Translations under genes and position numbers: made by a program | In this document: piece by piece, positions 26,516-37,581 of the stretch | How positions within the stretch are numbered: the stretch's first letter is position 1 | Layout: the number at the start of each line of letters is the position of its first letter | Notes under the pieces: model-generated | Told to the model about the DNA's origin: nothing | What the model saw: the letters and a program-made list of their open reading frames with translations, nothing else | Database searches by the model: none | Source: Varroa destructor | Taxonomy: Eukaryota > Arthropoda > Arachnida > Mesostigmata > Varroidae | NCBI RefSeq assembly: GCF_002443255.2 | Contig: NW_019211455.1 | Location: 48,543,489-48,607,488 of the forward strand | Length of the DNA stretch: 64,000 nt | Direction of reading: 5' to 3'

Positions 26516-28521
26516 ATGCTTCAGTTGAAAAAGATGGTGGCACTTGCCGCCCGTTCAAATTCGACTTTTGCAACCGAAGCCTTTTCCCCTGCTGCAATTG
26601 TCACAGCAGCGTGTGCCGGTAATTTTTGGATTTGTCGCAGTCGCTCGAACTCAGGAGCCCCCTTGTTGCCTTCAAGATTTATACAATGTCAGGGATTGTC
26701 GATAACAGCTCATCCTCTACCAAAAGAGCAGGACGACCCGTTTGAACTAACGAAAGATGACATAAGAACACTTTACGATGAAATCCAGGTCGAGCTGAGT
26801 CGCGACGGGGAGAACGAAATGAAACAACTGTACGCCCTGTCCAGGTACGTTGAACATTCACAAATATTACGCTATTCAATTAAGTAGGTTTGTATATAGA
26901 GATGTGTAAGAGCGCCCGTAACGAATGAATGACAGTGGGCGCATGCACTTTATCAAAGCTGAAGCGAAATTTGTAATCTTCAAACACTATTGACTTAATG
27001 CTGATTTTTGCTCCGGATTTATTTTTGTGCAAGATGACAAGAAAAGACTGAAGCGATCTATATGAGATTTCTATATGAGAAAATGAGGTTTCATAGTTAT
27101 TGCCTATTCACCCAATTAATGAAATATATCGAATTAAATGTTTAACTCTTTGTTCGCTACAGAACAGTGCATATATTTAAAATAATGCGGCACCTTGAAG
27201 TCACTGTTGATGTTTGGACATTAAATTATCTGTGTTGCATTCACACCCCTTTATGCGGGTTACGAGAGTTCAGAATTTAGAAAATCAATTTAAATACTTG
27301 TAGGATAGCTGAATAAATGCTCAGGTTCGTTTTAAACAAGCGTTTATGCAGGACTAGAGAATTCCGTTTTGTACAGTTTACTGTGATCACCTTTACGACT
27401 CAGCCAATGTCTCTAATGGGAGCGCTAATAAAAGATGTATTACGTAAATCGTTATCGATCCTATCGTATAACGACGAACAGACATAATGTATATTATAAT
27501 AAATATTAGAATCATTTCGTTAAAAATAAACAAGGATCAGCTAAACGTACTTTCAAAAATTTCATTATCGATCATAATTGATTGCGGTCAAGAAGTTGCT
27601 AACCCGTTACGGTGGACTATCCATATTGATTAGTCACTTTCGCATCGTTTCAGGTACTATTTTGATGGGCAAGGCAAAGCAATTCGACCTGTGATCGTCT
27701 GCTTAATGGGGCGCGCAGCCAACATGCATCTGAAAAACGAACCTGAACTTATTCCTGGTCAGCGAACAATTATGCTAATCACGGAAATGATTCACACAGC
27801 ATCTCTGCTACATGACGACGTGATCGACGGTTCAGACACCCGTCGTGGGAAGCCCTCAACCACGCCCCTCTGGGGCCAAAAGAAATCCATCCTCGGAGGC
27901 GATTTTGTGCTCGCACGATGCGCTGAAATGCTCGCACAGATTGGCTGCGTAAAGAACAACAACTACATATCACAAATACTCGTCGATCTGGTGTCCGGTG
28001 AATTTATGCAACTAGAAAATACCGAGATTAGTGAGCGATTTCCTCACTATATTGAAAAGAGCTTTCTGAAAACGGCATCCCTGCTAGCATACACATGCAA
28101 AGGTGTGGTCACGTTAGCAGGTTGTGATGACCAGATGGCTGAAGCCGCGTACCAGTACGGTAGGAATCTTGGTATCGCGTTCCAGCTCATCGACGATGTA
28201 CTTGACTTTGTTGCGGATCAGAGCCTTCTAGGAAAGCCGGCCGCAGCTGATCTCAGATTGGGCCTATCTACGGGGCCTGTGCTGTTTGCCTGCCAGGAAT
28301 ATCCCCAGCTCAATGAGCTCATTGAGCGAAGATTTTCCAAGGTGGGCGATGTGGATCGAGCCTTCGCATTAGTGCAGCAATCAAGCGGTCTGGCGAGGAC
28401 CCGAGAGGTAGCCCAAGCTTACGCGAATGCCGCAGTGGCAGCTATACAGGATTGGGTTGATTCGCCTTTCAAACGTGGCCTTATCACGCTCACAGATAGG
28501 ATTCTTGAAAGAAATAAGTAA
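26516..28521 (+). CDS. PDSS1: Polyprenyl (decaprenyl/solanesyl) diphosphate synthase subunit 1, complete, two exons
   Basis: Exons 26516-26844 and 27654-28521, joined through a split Arg codon (AG|G) at sites CCAG|GTACGT and TTTCAG|GTAC. The protein has 398 residues; the human one has 415. PDSS1 with PDSS2 makes the long isoprenoid tail of ubiquinone in mitochondria by repeated condensation of isopentenyl diphosphate. The N-terminal 50 residues or so are basic, Ala/Ser-rich and lack acidic residues apart from one Glu, like a matrix presequence. Motifs in order: YFDGQGKAIRPVIV near 112-125; first aspartate-rich motif DDVID at 164-168, within MIHTASLLHDDVID, with a small residue (Ala) five places before it, as in long-chain synthases; GEFMQLE; then GIAFQLIDDVLDF with the second DDxxD at 290-294; then GKPAAADLRLGLSTGPVLFA. 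Nothing essential is missing. It sits wholly inside MRM2 intron 3, in the same orientation. Confidence 0.96.
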
Positions 28522-28647
28522 CCTCATTCCTTTATTCTAAACTTCGTCTATCTGAAATCTTCTTTGTAAACAAAACCTTTCTATTTTTGGTATAGCCACT
28601 GGAATGGCGACTGTGATGCCGTTAGTCAAAGATTCCTGACAAAATGT

Positions 28648-28653
28648 AATAAA
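28648..28653 (+). terminator. Candidate poly(A) signal of PDSS1
   Basis: AATAAA about 130 bases past the PDSS1 stop codon, the expected range. If it is used, PDSS1 ends well inside the MRM2 intron. Confidence 0.6.
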
Positions 28654-28709
28654 CAAGCAATCCAGTAGTTCTAGGGGCTAGAGTCAATAGATAGGCATAA
28701 TTACATAGG

Positions 28710-29306
28710 ATGTTCGCTGTGTGTAGAACCACTGCATCTGCAAATAGACATTTACCCAGAGGACCTAAACTAAGCTGCAAGTTAATACGTGATGGGGATA
28801 ATTTACGTACTGGTACGAACCAATCGTGTGACGCGATACGGGTAGTTGATGCTCAATTTTTTTCTTACTGTTTAACAACTAAGAGATGGCTACCAGATGC
28901 TCTGAGTCCGCAAGCTACAGACGAATGCAGAACAATATTTACTAGTAAAAAAAGGGGAAGGGCAGTGTTTATAGCAATATGGACTCAGTATTTAGTTGAG
29001 AAGATACAAAATCTGCAAAAAAAAGTGGAGTCCGAGTATCTATCTACTCATTGTGTCGATGCATTCACCCATTTGAGAGGATGCCGTAGAACTACGCAGT
29101 TTAGTTTAAACACACTTTCTACTTTGTTGGTTACACAGGCACATACAGGCATGACGTTATCGATAAACAGATACACACACAGCAAACAGAGCCCACCCAA
29201 CCGAATGCCAGCAGCTGATTACAGTCAGCTATTCTTGCGATGCCCGGGCTCCCGTTATGGGCCAAATCAGAGCCCGCGGCCAACGAAAAAAAAGGCCATT
29301 CCGTAA
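28710..29306 (+). CDS. Unrecognised open frame of 198 codons downstream of PDSS1
   Basis: A continuous ATG-to-stop frame just past the PDSS1 poly(A) signal. It is basic, rich in Thr, Ser and Arg, with no signal peptide, no membrane segment and no family I recognise. At this base composition a chance frame of this length would be rare in 64 kb, which is the only reason to list it. It could be chance, a decayed transposon piece, or a small gene. Confidence 0.18.
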   Translation: MFAVCRTTASANRHLPRGPKLSCKLIRDGDNLRTGTNQSCDAIRVVDAQFFSYCLTTKRWLPDALSPQATDECRTIFTSKKRGRAVFIAIWTQYLVEKIQNLQKKVESEYLSTHCVDAFTHLRGCRRTTQFSLNTLSTLLVTQAHTGMTLSINRYTHSKQSPPNRMPAADYSQLFLRCPGSRYGPNQSPRPTKKKAIP

Positions 29307-29759
29307 TCGCTGTAGGGATACGGCGGTTACGTTGAAGGCGAGTGTTCTTGCAAACTGCTCAATAGTTGTAGAATAGCAGTCGAAGATGGTGATGAAAGAG
29401 ACGAAGACAGGAAAGCAACGGCAAGAGTCTCACACGCGAAATTCGACCCTTCCAACTGATGCATCGATGACTTTTGGCAGGGCTTAGCGTACCGGGCCCG
29501 CGTCAAACCGGCATCGCTGCTGCTGTTTGTGCGTCGATTGATCATCACTTCCAGATTCCTATAGCCACTCTGACGGCGACTCCGTTTGGCTACGGCAACG
29601 GCTTCTTCACTGTCCCTTTTCATAGCCAAACACTTGAACGTCGCTGGTGTTGTTACCCGACGGATTCCAACTGTTTGTTGTTTGGCCCTCGTGCCATCAA
29701 GCCCGAATAGCAGTTGTGATGACAGTTATAACGGTGATTTGTTAGGGCAGTGCCGCTAC

Positions 29760-30084
29760 CGCTACGCTGATTATGATAGTGGTGCTGGGCGTAGTAATAG
29801 TCGAAGTTCCATCGCGTTACACAGTGGGGTTACATTCCCGCCGAATGAAAGACGGAGACGAGCTAGAGAAAATTGACGCTGTAGCTTTGCTAGGCTGGCT
29901 CAGTGATTCCATGTTGAAGCGATTGAAGAAACGGGGCTTGAACGACACCAAAAATACAATCTATGGCGACAACAGCATTAAAAAATATGTAGAAACCTCT
30001 ACAGTACCTGTACACCTATTGCAGCGCGGAGTTGTCTCCACGGGCTTGCTGTTTATCACGCGGGCTGCAAGTTTTGATGGTTAG
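29760..30084 (+). other. Coding-like segment, unassigned
   Basis: An open frame from ATG 29773 to the stop at 30082-30084 whose middle part (from Met at about 29845) is rich in Lys, Glu, Asp and Leu and could be helical. There is no family match. It lies in a GC-raised block of the MRM2 intron where a minus-strand frame (29327-29629) is also open, so it may be noncoding. Confidence 0.12.
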
Positions 30085-30131
30085 AGATCATGGCTAGAAG
30101 TTAACGTAGGATAGCCTGTAGCAACAAGAGC

Positions 30132-30148
30132 CTGCTGCTGCTGCTGTT
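30132..30148. repeat. (CTG)n short tract
   Basis: About five CTG triplets in the MRM2 intron. Confidence 0.85.
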
Positions 30149-30947
30149 GGCCTATCATGAGGTTGCTATCTTTTGAAAGTGATGGTCTCGTGAAAAAAAG
30201 AAACTAGAAATGGAAGGTGAGCATGATCTGTTCTAGCAACAACAAATGTGGTGAGGTCATCTAATTGCGACAGTTGCCTGTTATAGTGGCCTATTAGTAG
30301 AAGTAATAGTTCAGGTTGGAGTTATCTCGCTTTACTACTAAAACATACGGGTACGTGTGGTCTTTTAACAATCTTTTCGGTAAGATTATTTATGTTCAAC
30401 ATTTAATTCGGTTCTTCGCCAACCTACTCAATTTGCCGTTATATCTCAGATGCTCCCAGACAAACAGAACAGGACCAGTATAGTCCGCAGGACGGCTTCA
30501 TAGCTGTTAGTGGACGCCTCATCTCGTAGGAGATGGTAAGATATAGACGGCATTAAAGTAATACGCAATGAACATGTACCGAAATTCCTAAAAATGTATC
30601 GAATATAAAATCTATCATTGTATCACCTCCGCTTGTGCTGCTAGCGATAATCTGGCTGTCAATGGCCCTACGCAATCGACCGGCTAAGGTATGGTGTAAA
30701 AACAGTTACCGTGTTATTGTTGTTGCCGATTGCATCGTGCCATGGGGCATTAAATTATGCGATAAGCGAGTGCTCGTCGGTCAGTTTGTCGCCATAGCTA
30801 AACTAACAGAAACATAATGACGTTCGGTAGCTGAGTATAAAACCGACAGGGAATGATTTGACAGAAGTGGTTTAACGCCAAAAGAGTCGTCGAACGGAAG
30901 GTTAGAAATTGAGTAAAAAAGCTTTCAGATGAAAGACGGCAATTAAG

Positions 30948-31004
30948 ATGCAGCCAGCGAGCCCTAAAAATCCGCTGAAAAAGAATCAGAAAGCACTAAT
31001 CAAG
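30948..31004 (+). CDS. Possible orphan first coding exon
   Basis: ATG at 30948 opens 19 codons rich in Lys and Pro that run to a consensus donor (ATCAAG|GTAAGT) in phase 0. This is the shape of a short first coding exon. I could not find a matching second exon downstream within the window, and the peptide is too short to assign to a family. It may be an alternative start inside MRM2 intron 3 or a chance ATG with a good donor. Confidence 0.2.
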
Positions 31005-33236
31005 GTAAGTTACTAAATTGTTAGCATGATTATATATAAAAAGTACATCGATTAATGAATCAGCTTAAAGACATGGCTAATACTAGATAAGTCCCATTCG
31101 TATTTATACCTAATGTATACAGAGGTCTGTTAAACAGTACTTCTTCATAACCGGGACTATTTAATAATCAATTAGAGAAAAATAAAAAATCACAGTACCT
31201 ATTGAAACATAAAAGAGGATACTTTTCGCCGTGCTTATAGCTGTTGTTGAAAAAATTGAAATTATGATACCTTCAAAAAGTGTAAATAAGCACCTGTCAT
31301 CAGATCGACCATCTTTGTCATGACGACAAACCGATTCTACGCATTGTTTATATTGATACAGAACGAAGCAGTGGAAATGACGAATGGAAAACGAATGAAT
31401 TTGTAGATTTTCGAAAGAACTGGCTTCTTTTAAAAAGAAAATTTCGCGTTTTCTTTTTTTAAGAATAAAGAATTCGGATAAACTTAACAAGTGTGCGACC
31501 GCATAACATGATTACGCTACACAGACGTAAATACCGCTTATCAAACACTCAAAATACTTTCTAACTGTATGTTTCCTAAGCGAATTAATCATCATTCCTT
31601 CGATTACCATTGTGCTGCTATATAGATGCGACTCCGAGACCCGATGAAGGCAAAAAGCGCCATCAATTTATTTTTCGGAGAACTACTTCTAGCTTTGCAG
31701 CCAGCTGAAGTTTTTAGAAAAAAAACATGATGACGTAGAACTTATCCCGGTTGGTTACAAAAGCTAGAATTGATAATGTTTTGACATGACAAAGACAACT
31801 TGAATCGACCCGTTACGTCTGCTGTTCGACGACTTCACCGATGGCGTCGCTATGGAACCGCATCACATCAAATCACATAATCTTCAAACGACATAAAGAT
31901 AGATGTTTTCTAAGCTTTGCCTCGGGTCTTGATATGAAATGCTGAGCGCCGTCTTAGATGAAAAACGTGCCGAGCTTATATCTATTTTGAACGGAATGTG
32001 CACGGGCGAATTTTTTAAGTGGCAAAAGTAGCAGTATTTAGCTAGACTGACGATAATGGTGTGCTTTAAGTTGAAGAATCAGGTCGCTTCATAGCTGATT
32101 AACAGTGGGACCAGCAGAAGCCCGAAATTTCATACTGAGTGTCGTTGGCCTAACAAATAATTTTGACCCGAATCCGAAATAGCAATGGGTGTGAGTTTTT
32201 GTGTATCTAACCCTCTGACAATGACCCACAAAACGGATATGCTGCGCAAACATTCAAGCTAGCAGAAAGAAACGACCCGAAGGCAGTGAACCCTAACCTA
32301 TGCTTGCATAGACCGAAGGTCCATTGGCGTCAGGGCAGTTGTGGTCGGCTGAATAAAACGGATGGATAATTGCTCCGGGCGTTTCAGGGCCGCAGGTTGT
32401 TATTCAATGGGTCTAGCCTACACAATCTGATTACTACACGGCATTTCAAAGCCTCCGAATTCTTTATTAATATACGCGTCGTACCGCTGATTCAGCCCGC
32501 TAGGTTCATGCCACCAACAGCTGCCGCCGTAAACACTCACAACTTACATAAATTGCATTACGAATACGAATGATCAGAAGCGTTTAGCTTGGACTTGTGT
32601 AAAATCTAACAAAAAAACTAGAGAAATGAAACAAAAATAACTATTAACTTACCATGGTGTCGGAAACGTGTAATGCCATGGCACCGTGGCAGTATGGTGG
32701 CAATTAAACATGTCTCTGTGTCTAAAGGGCGTGTTTTTGCTACAAGTTGTTTAGGATACAGAAGTTTCAATCGTAGAATTTTGCGTAAAAAAAATCAAAA
32801 GTGATCTGTTGAGTTCGTTTAGCTAAGTATACTACATAGACATACACATGTAAAAACATCAACTAAGCACTGAAAAACTTACATAATTGAAAAAATGTGA
32901 AAAACCTTTTAATTGTAAAAGATAATCAAAATTACTACAACGTATATATAAAAACTGCTCAAAAAAAGAAAAAATTAAAAAAGCAGAAACTGAATAAGAT
33001 AATGGTGATAATAATCATGTTCGTATGATCCAATGGTGAAAGAGGAGTTATAATAAAACGATATCTAAGCTAGAAACGTGCCAGTTTATTATTAAAGCAC
33101 CATATTGATGGTGCGGCATAAAATGGCACATTGTTAATTGGTAGCTGCAACCTTAGCTTCTGCATCCGCCTCAAAAAATACTCTACATTTTAGGCGGGAA
33201 ACGCAACAATCGTCGATCACTTCCCACGACGAATCG

Positions 33237-33261
33237 TTGTTGCTGTTGTTGTTGTTGTTGG
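33237..33261. repeat. (TTG)n tract
   Basis: TTG triplets with one CTG interruption in the MRM2 intron. Confidence 0.85.
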
Positions 33262-33466
33262 TTTTATTGACTCCTCCTGAGAGATGCTTCATCTCCACAT
33301 CTTTGTTTTCTGTTCGTCAGAGTGCAAACGTCCCGCCATAAAAAAATAGCGTTCACTAGCCAATGAAAAAAAGAAGAGGACAATAATAATTTGGTGTGGA
33401 CTGGGCACATGAACTCGACAAATCACAAAGTAAAACAATCTAACTACTGTTGTTACTACTGTAAAT

Positions 33467-33961
33467 ATGAGTAAATTAGAATTGATTGAACCCACTAAAA
33501 TATATCTGCTGAATGAGAAATATAGGCAGAAAAAGTCATGTAAGAACCATGAAAATAAAAAGTGGCGTTTTGTAAAAACTTGTTTCGCGTGTTCTCACTC
33601 TTATCTACATGTTGAACTAAAATGTGTTATTGTAGATCTTTGCATTTCAAGACTGTATAGAACATGCATACATGTTCTTCCTCGCTATTATGGTTTCCGG
33701 AACAGCTTTTCTGTCACCCTTACCTGCATGATTTGGCTTCAACATGATTTCATCGATGTGTTCCGTCAACAAATATTTATATATTACCGTTGGGATGATC
33801 TTTTTATGCTCGCCTACCGATCGCATATACTTATATGGCAGCCACCGGTTTCTGGAGTAAATAGTCTCCTTTTTTTTTTATTTGGAACACTTATATTTGT
33901 TTGGTCTATTATGCTATCGGTATTGTTGGCTTTTCTTGATTTAAGGCAATACTTCGGATAA
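33467..33961 (+). CDS. Unrecognised open frame of 164 codons with hydrophobic C-terminus
   Basis: An ATG-initiated frame in the MRM2 intron. The first 40 residues are Lys-rich. The last 30 contain a hydrophobic stretch (LLFFLFGTLIFVWSIMLSVL) that could span a membrane. The composition is AT-driven (Phe, Ile, Tyr, Leu), typical of chance frames in low-GC DNA, and I know no family like it. Confidence 0.12.
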   Translation: MSKLELIEPTKIYLLNEKYRQKKSCKNHENKKWRFVKTCFACSHSYLHVELKCVIVDLCISRLYRTCIHVLPRYYGFRNSFSVTLTCMIWLQHDFIDVFRQQIFIYYRWDDLFMLAYRSHILIWQPPVSGVNSLLFFLFGTLIFVWSIMLSVLLAFLDLRQYFG

Positions 33962-35950
33962 TACTGATTTTTTGATTGCCCTAAGAAAGTCATTAATCCT
34001 TTCGTCCCTTTTCAGTATTTCAATGGTCGCTCTAATGATACAAGGACGGTAGATGGCACCACTGTACTTATATATACCTTTACCACAGTATTCTAACTTG
34101 TCATCTATAAGCTCGTCTGGAGGCAATTTTCCTTAATTCGCCAATTAATGCATGTTGAAATGTTGGCTTGTTTTACCGCCAAAAATATTTCGTTTATATC
34201 ATGCTTGTACAAAAATATCACCCAAATTATCCTTTGACACGCATTTTATTAGTTTTATTTATTTCAAATTACTTCCCTAATAAGTGATAATCTTTTTTAA
34301 AAATTTAATTAGACAACTTATCATTTACCTTCATGAGATGCTTCTTTGGCATGTGTTCCGAGGCTGGACCTGCATTTTTCCAAATATATTTTTTCGATAA
34401 AAACTATCAGGTATATAATGCAAATTACTATTTCAGCTTAAATCAATGTTGGTTTTTTTCGTCAACCGTAAAAATGACTGTCGAACACAGCCACAGGAAA
34501 AACTGTACGATAGATACGTTTTCAGATAACTAGGGTTAAACAGTGGCCACGAAAGTAAAATCCAACAGAATAGAAAATTATTATATTTAGACAAATAGGA
34601 TGTGCGAAAACACCCTACAGTTAGGAGAGCAAGACGAGGTTGGCGCGGAGATGTATGAGTGGGTCATGCCCTATCTTATGTATATATATCAATACTCTAC
34701 ACACTTTTTTGCCATATAGCATTATGATTTTCGTTTCACAATGAACTAAATCACAAAAGCTATTATTATTATTGAGATGATATTCTACGCTGGTACATAT
34801 ATTTTGATTGCTTCCACTATATTCGCATAAAACAATTGCTCGTTGTTTGGCAAATCGCAACCGACTGAATTTGGTAGATTGCTTGAACGTATGTGCACCA
34901 GCAGAAAGTGAGAGGACTATGCAGTATTTACAAAAGATGATAGACCTGCTAGATTTAATGACAAAGCGTTTACATTGTTCTGAACAGATAAAATATTTAT
35001 GTACATACACATTTTTTCGTTTGGGTTCGCTCGTTTGTGTTCGCTCTTCACAGACTAAGACTCGATTGTGCCACGATTTTCCGGCCGCCCCTACTCGCTC
35101 CACCAGATTGTCATATTCAGGGTCATTAGCTAAGTGTCTAACAAATGTTTGTTCGTCTCTAACAATATCTCAGGGAGACAGGTAGGACTATTAATAAAAT
35201 CAACAGCGCGACTATGTGGTTTCGGTAGGGAAGAGCTGGCGTAGATCGCTACATAATTAGATATCACTTCCCTGCGCTACTGACAATGTTATTAAGAGGC
35301 CTTATATTCTATATAAAGTGTTCTAACAGCTCAACTAGGTATTTTAGTGTATCTTATTTCTAGGCAGCGACAGCTAGGGTCAGTACATAATACGTGTTCC
35401 ATAGGTAAAATGTTGAATTTATAACTAGAATACGGCTTTTTCACACGTTTGTAAACCTTTGAACCCTGTCCGCGACAAATATTTTATAATTTTAAGAATG
35501 AGCAAAAAGCTAAAAATACTACGCGTAGAAAGCGTATGTTAAACTTTTTTTTGACTTGGAGCTTACCGCGAGTGCAAAAACAACTGCTTATATTATTGAT
35601 TACAACTAGTACCTGTTCCAATACCGCAAATAGTATTTAATTAAAATTTGTTATATGATTTAATATGAATTTATGCAATCTGTTAATTATTTACAGCTCA
35701 CTATTAAATTAAGGTTTGCAACAATGATTTTTCGATGAAAAAGTGAAATATCGCATATTACCATGTCTGTGAAATTTCAAAAGCACTAAAAGGAAAAGTA
35801 TTCAAAGACTTAATTAATAGTAACCATAGGAATGCCGTAAATATGTGAATAAGGGCTTCGTCCGCAGTGATACTTTGTTTACGTATACTGAAACAAGACA
35901 TAACATTAATATATACTCCTCGTCATTCTGTTAATTTCTTGATTCAACAG

Positions 35951-37466
35951 GTTGCAAGCGCTTTCTTCAGGGAACTGTTATTGCATTGGATATAATCCCG
36001 TTTGAGCCCGTTCAGCACGCGATCTGTCTGCCCGAAATGAATATCTTTAGTGAGGGTGAGTTTACCTATAATTAACGCTCATATTATTTGTGGACCTAGT
36101 TAACTTTAGTTAACTTAAAACATCCCAGATTAATTTATTCCTCATTTGTTGAGGAGCAAGTTAGTTCCGTTGATTACTTAGTACCGACTTACATGTCTGA
36201 TTCAGATAAAGCGCGCTCGCAGCAATATAAGTAAATTTGTTTTAAAAAACGTATACTAGGTATTTCCATAGAAAAAAACATATACTATTGTAATTAATAA
36301 AAACTCATTAAATTTATTTGACTGATTTTCGTTGTCCTGCATCCCCGCACCTAACAATAATATACAGAAAATACTTCATCAGACAATCAGATAATCTTAG
36401 TTTGCAAACTTTTAATAGAATTTTTGTTAATTTGACCTTAATCTTGCAACAAATATCGAAGAAAAAAGAATATCGACGTTTACGTACTTTATAATTTTAT
36501 GTAATACGTCGATCTGTAGCGACGTATTATATTTTAAATTTGTAAAGAAATATAAAATTACCCGATAAGCACACCCAATGCTACGGTGTGGTTTCCAAGT
36601 GAATAATATTGTGTTTTTGTGTGGCTTTTTACTTTTAGAATGTACGGAGAAATTAGCATCTATAATGATGGCGCGAAGCGGTTCTAATGACTTTAATAAA
36701 TCTAGCTTTGTTGATGTTGTCCTTAGTGACATGTGTCCATCGGCATCAGGCCACAAGGAAATAGACCATGACAATGTCATAAAGCTTTGTTACGCGGCAC
36801 TCAAATTCACTGTGTTACATCTCGTCACAGGTATAATAAGCTCAATGTTCGAATTTCTGTAATTTAAGTGACCAAAATGCATTTGTATTCCTGCCACCCA
36901 TAACCTTATACTATTTCTAGATTTTTTTTTTTAAATATAATTGAAGGCCTTTTACTGTGTTAATTTGGTAGGCGTGTCCAAAGACCTTAGAAGCTGCCAA
37001 GAATCTATTAGAAAATGGTTGCATCTGCTTTGCAGAAATATAAAAATTCTCCCTGTTGTTGCTTTCACCTCTTTACGCTTTATTAACACGTTTCGAACTA
37101 ATCGAAATCTTATCATTACTATCATCGTAAGAGGACGTATTATTCAAAATCAATTCATATAATTTATTATCATTTAATCGTATACACAGAGAAATATAGA
37201 ATGTGAAAAAATCACTTGTTGCAATGTTTTTAGGAGGCACATTTTTGTGCAAAATTTGGCGCGGAAGGAGGGAGACGGATCTTTGTCAGGATCTGAAAAA
37301 TTTATTTGAAAATGTCCGGTACGTCAAGCCTCCTGCCTCACGAGACGACTCTGCGGAAATCTATCTTTTAGCTCAAAATTTCCGTGGTATCGAAAACAAA
37401 TACGAATCACCATTTAACAAGCAAACAAGGTCAAGCGGTTCTGTAGGAACCAAAATAGTTCTCTAA
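35951..37466 (+). CDS. MRM2: MRM2 mitochondrial rRNA 2'-O-methyltransferase, exons 4-6
   Basis: Exons 35951-36055, 36639-36830 and 37234-37466 (TAA), following exon 3 at 23563-23602. The whole protein is about 303 residues. Exon 4 has the GTVIALDIIPFEPV strand, whose Asp helps bind SAM. Exon 5 carries VDVVLSDMCPSASGHKEIDHD with the catalytic Asp. Exon 6 begins GGTFLCKIWRG with the second catalytic Lys, and has PPASRDDSAEIYLLAQNF with the catalytic Glu, completing K-D-K-E. The acceptor at 35950 (CAACAG) is chosen over the AG about 20 bases later because only it restores the frame from exon 3, giving a Gly (G|GT). All three junctions are phase 1. The end is a Ser/Lys-rich tail. A poly(A) signal AATAAA follows at 37576-37581. 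Confidence 0.93.
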
Positions 37467-37575
37467 CTTCATGGGTCCTAGTTGAATGAGTCGGATTTGC
37501 TGACGTAGTTACTAAAATAATGTAAATTTCCATTTAGCTTTCACTGTGTTAATTATTAGTTGTTCCCTTTTATGA

Positions 37576-37581
37576 AATAAA
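37576..37581 (+). terminator. Candidate poly(A) signal of MRM2
   Basis: AATAAA about 110 bases past the MRM2 stop codon, at a typical distance. Confidence 0.6.

Larger units (their letters stand above)
23603..35950 (+). other. MRM2 intron 3 (12.3 kb), host of PDSS1
   Basis: Bounded by the donor GTACGT at 23603 and the acceptor CAACAG ending at 35950, both phase 1. Besides PDSS1 it holds a GC-richer block at about 24030-25760 (probable PDSS1 upstream or 5' UTR sequence), a second at about 29250-30150, a (CTG)n run at 30132-30148, a (TTG)n run at about 33237-33261, and several unassigned open frames. The rest is AT-rich without recognisable content. Confidence 0.7.

Noticed and set aside
34621..35185. 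Long overlapping open frames on both strands (160 codons minus, 125 codons plus; the plus one ends at an AG|GTAGG)
   Set aside because: The plus frame starts at TTG, not ATG. Neither shows a family motif, and being open on both strands argues against either being coding.
35965..35971. Alternative acceptor (CTTCAG) for MRM2 exon 4
   Set aside because: Using it puts the exon in a frame that soon meets a stop. The upstream CAACAG at 35950 restores the frame and keeps the SAM-binding strand.
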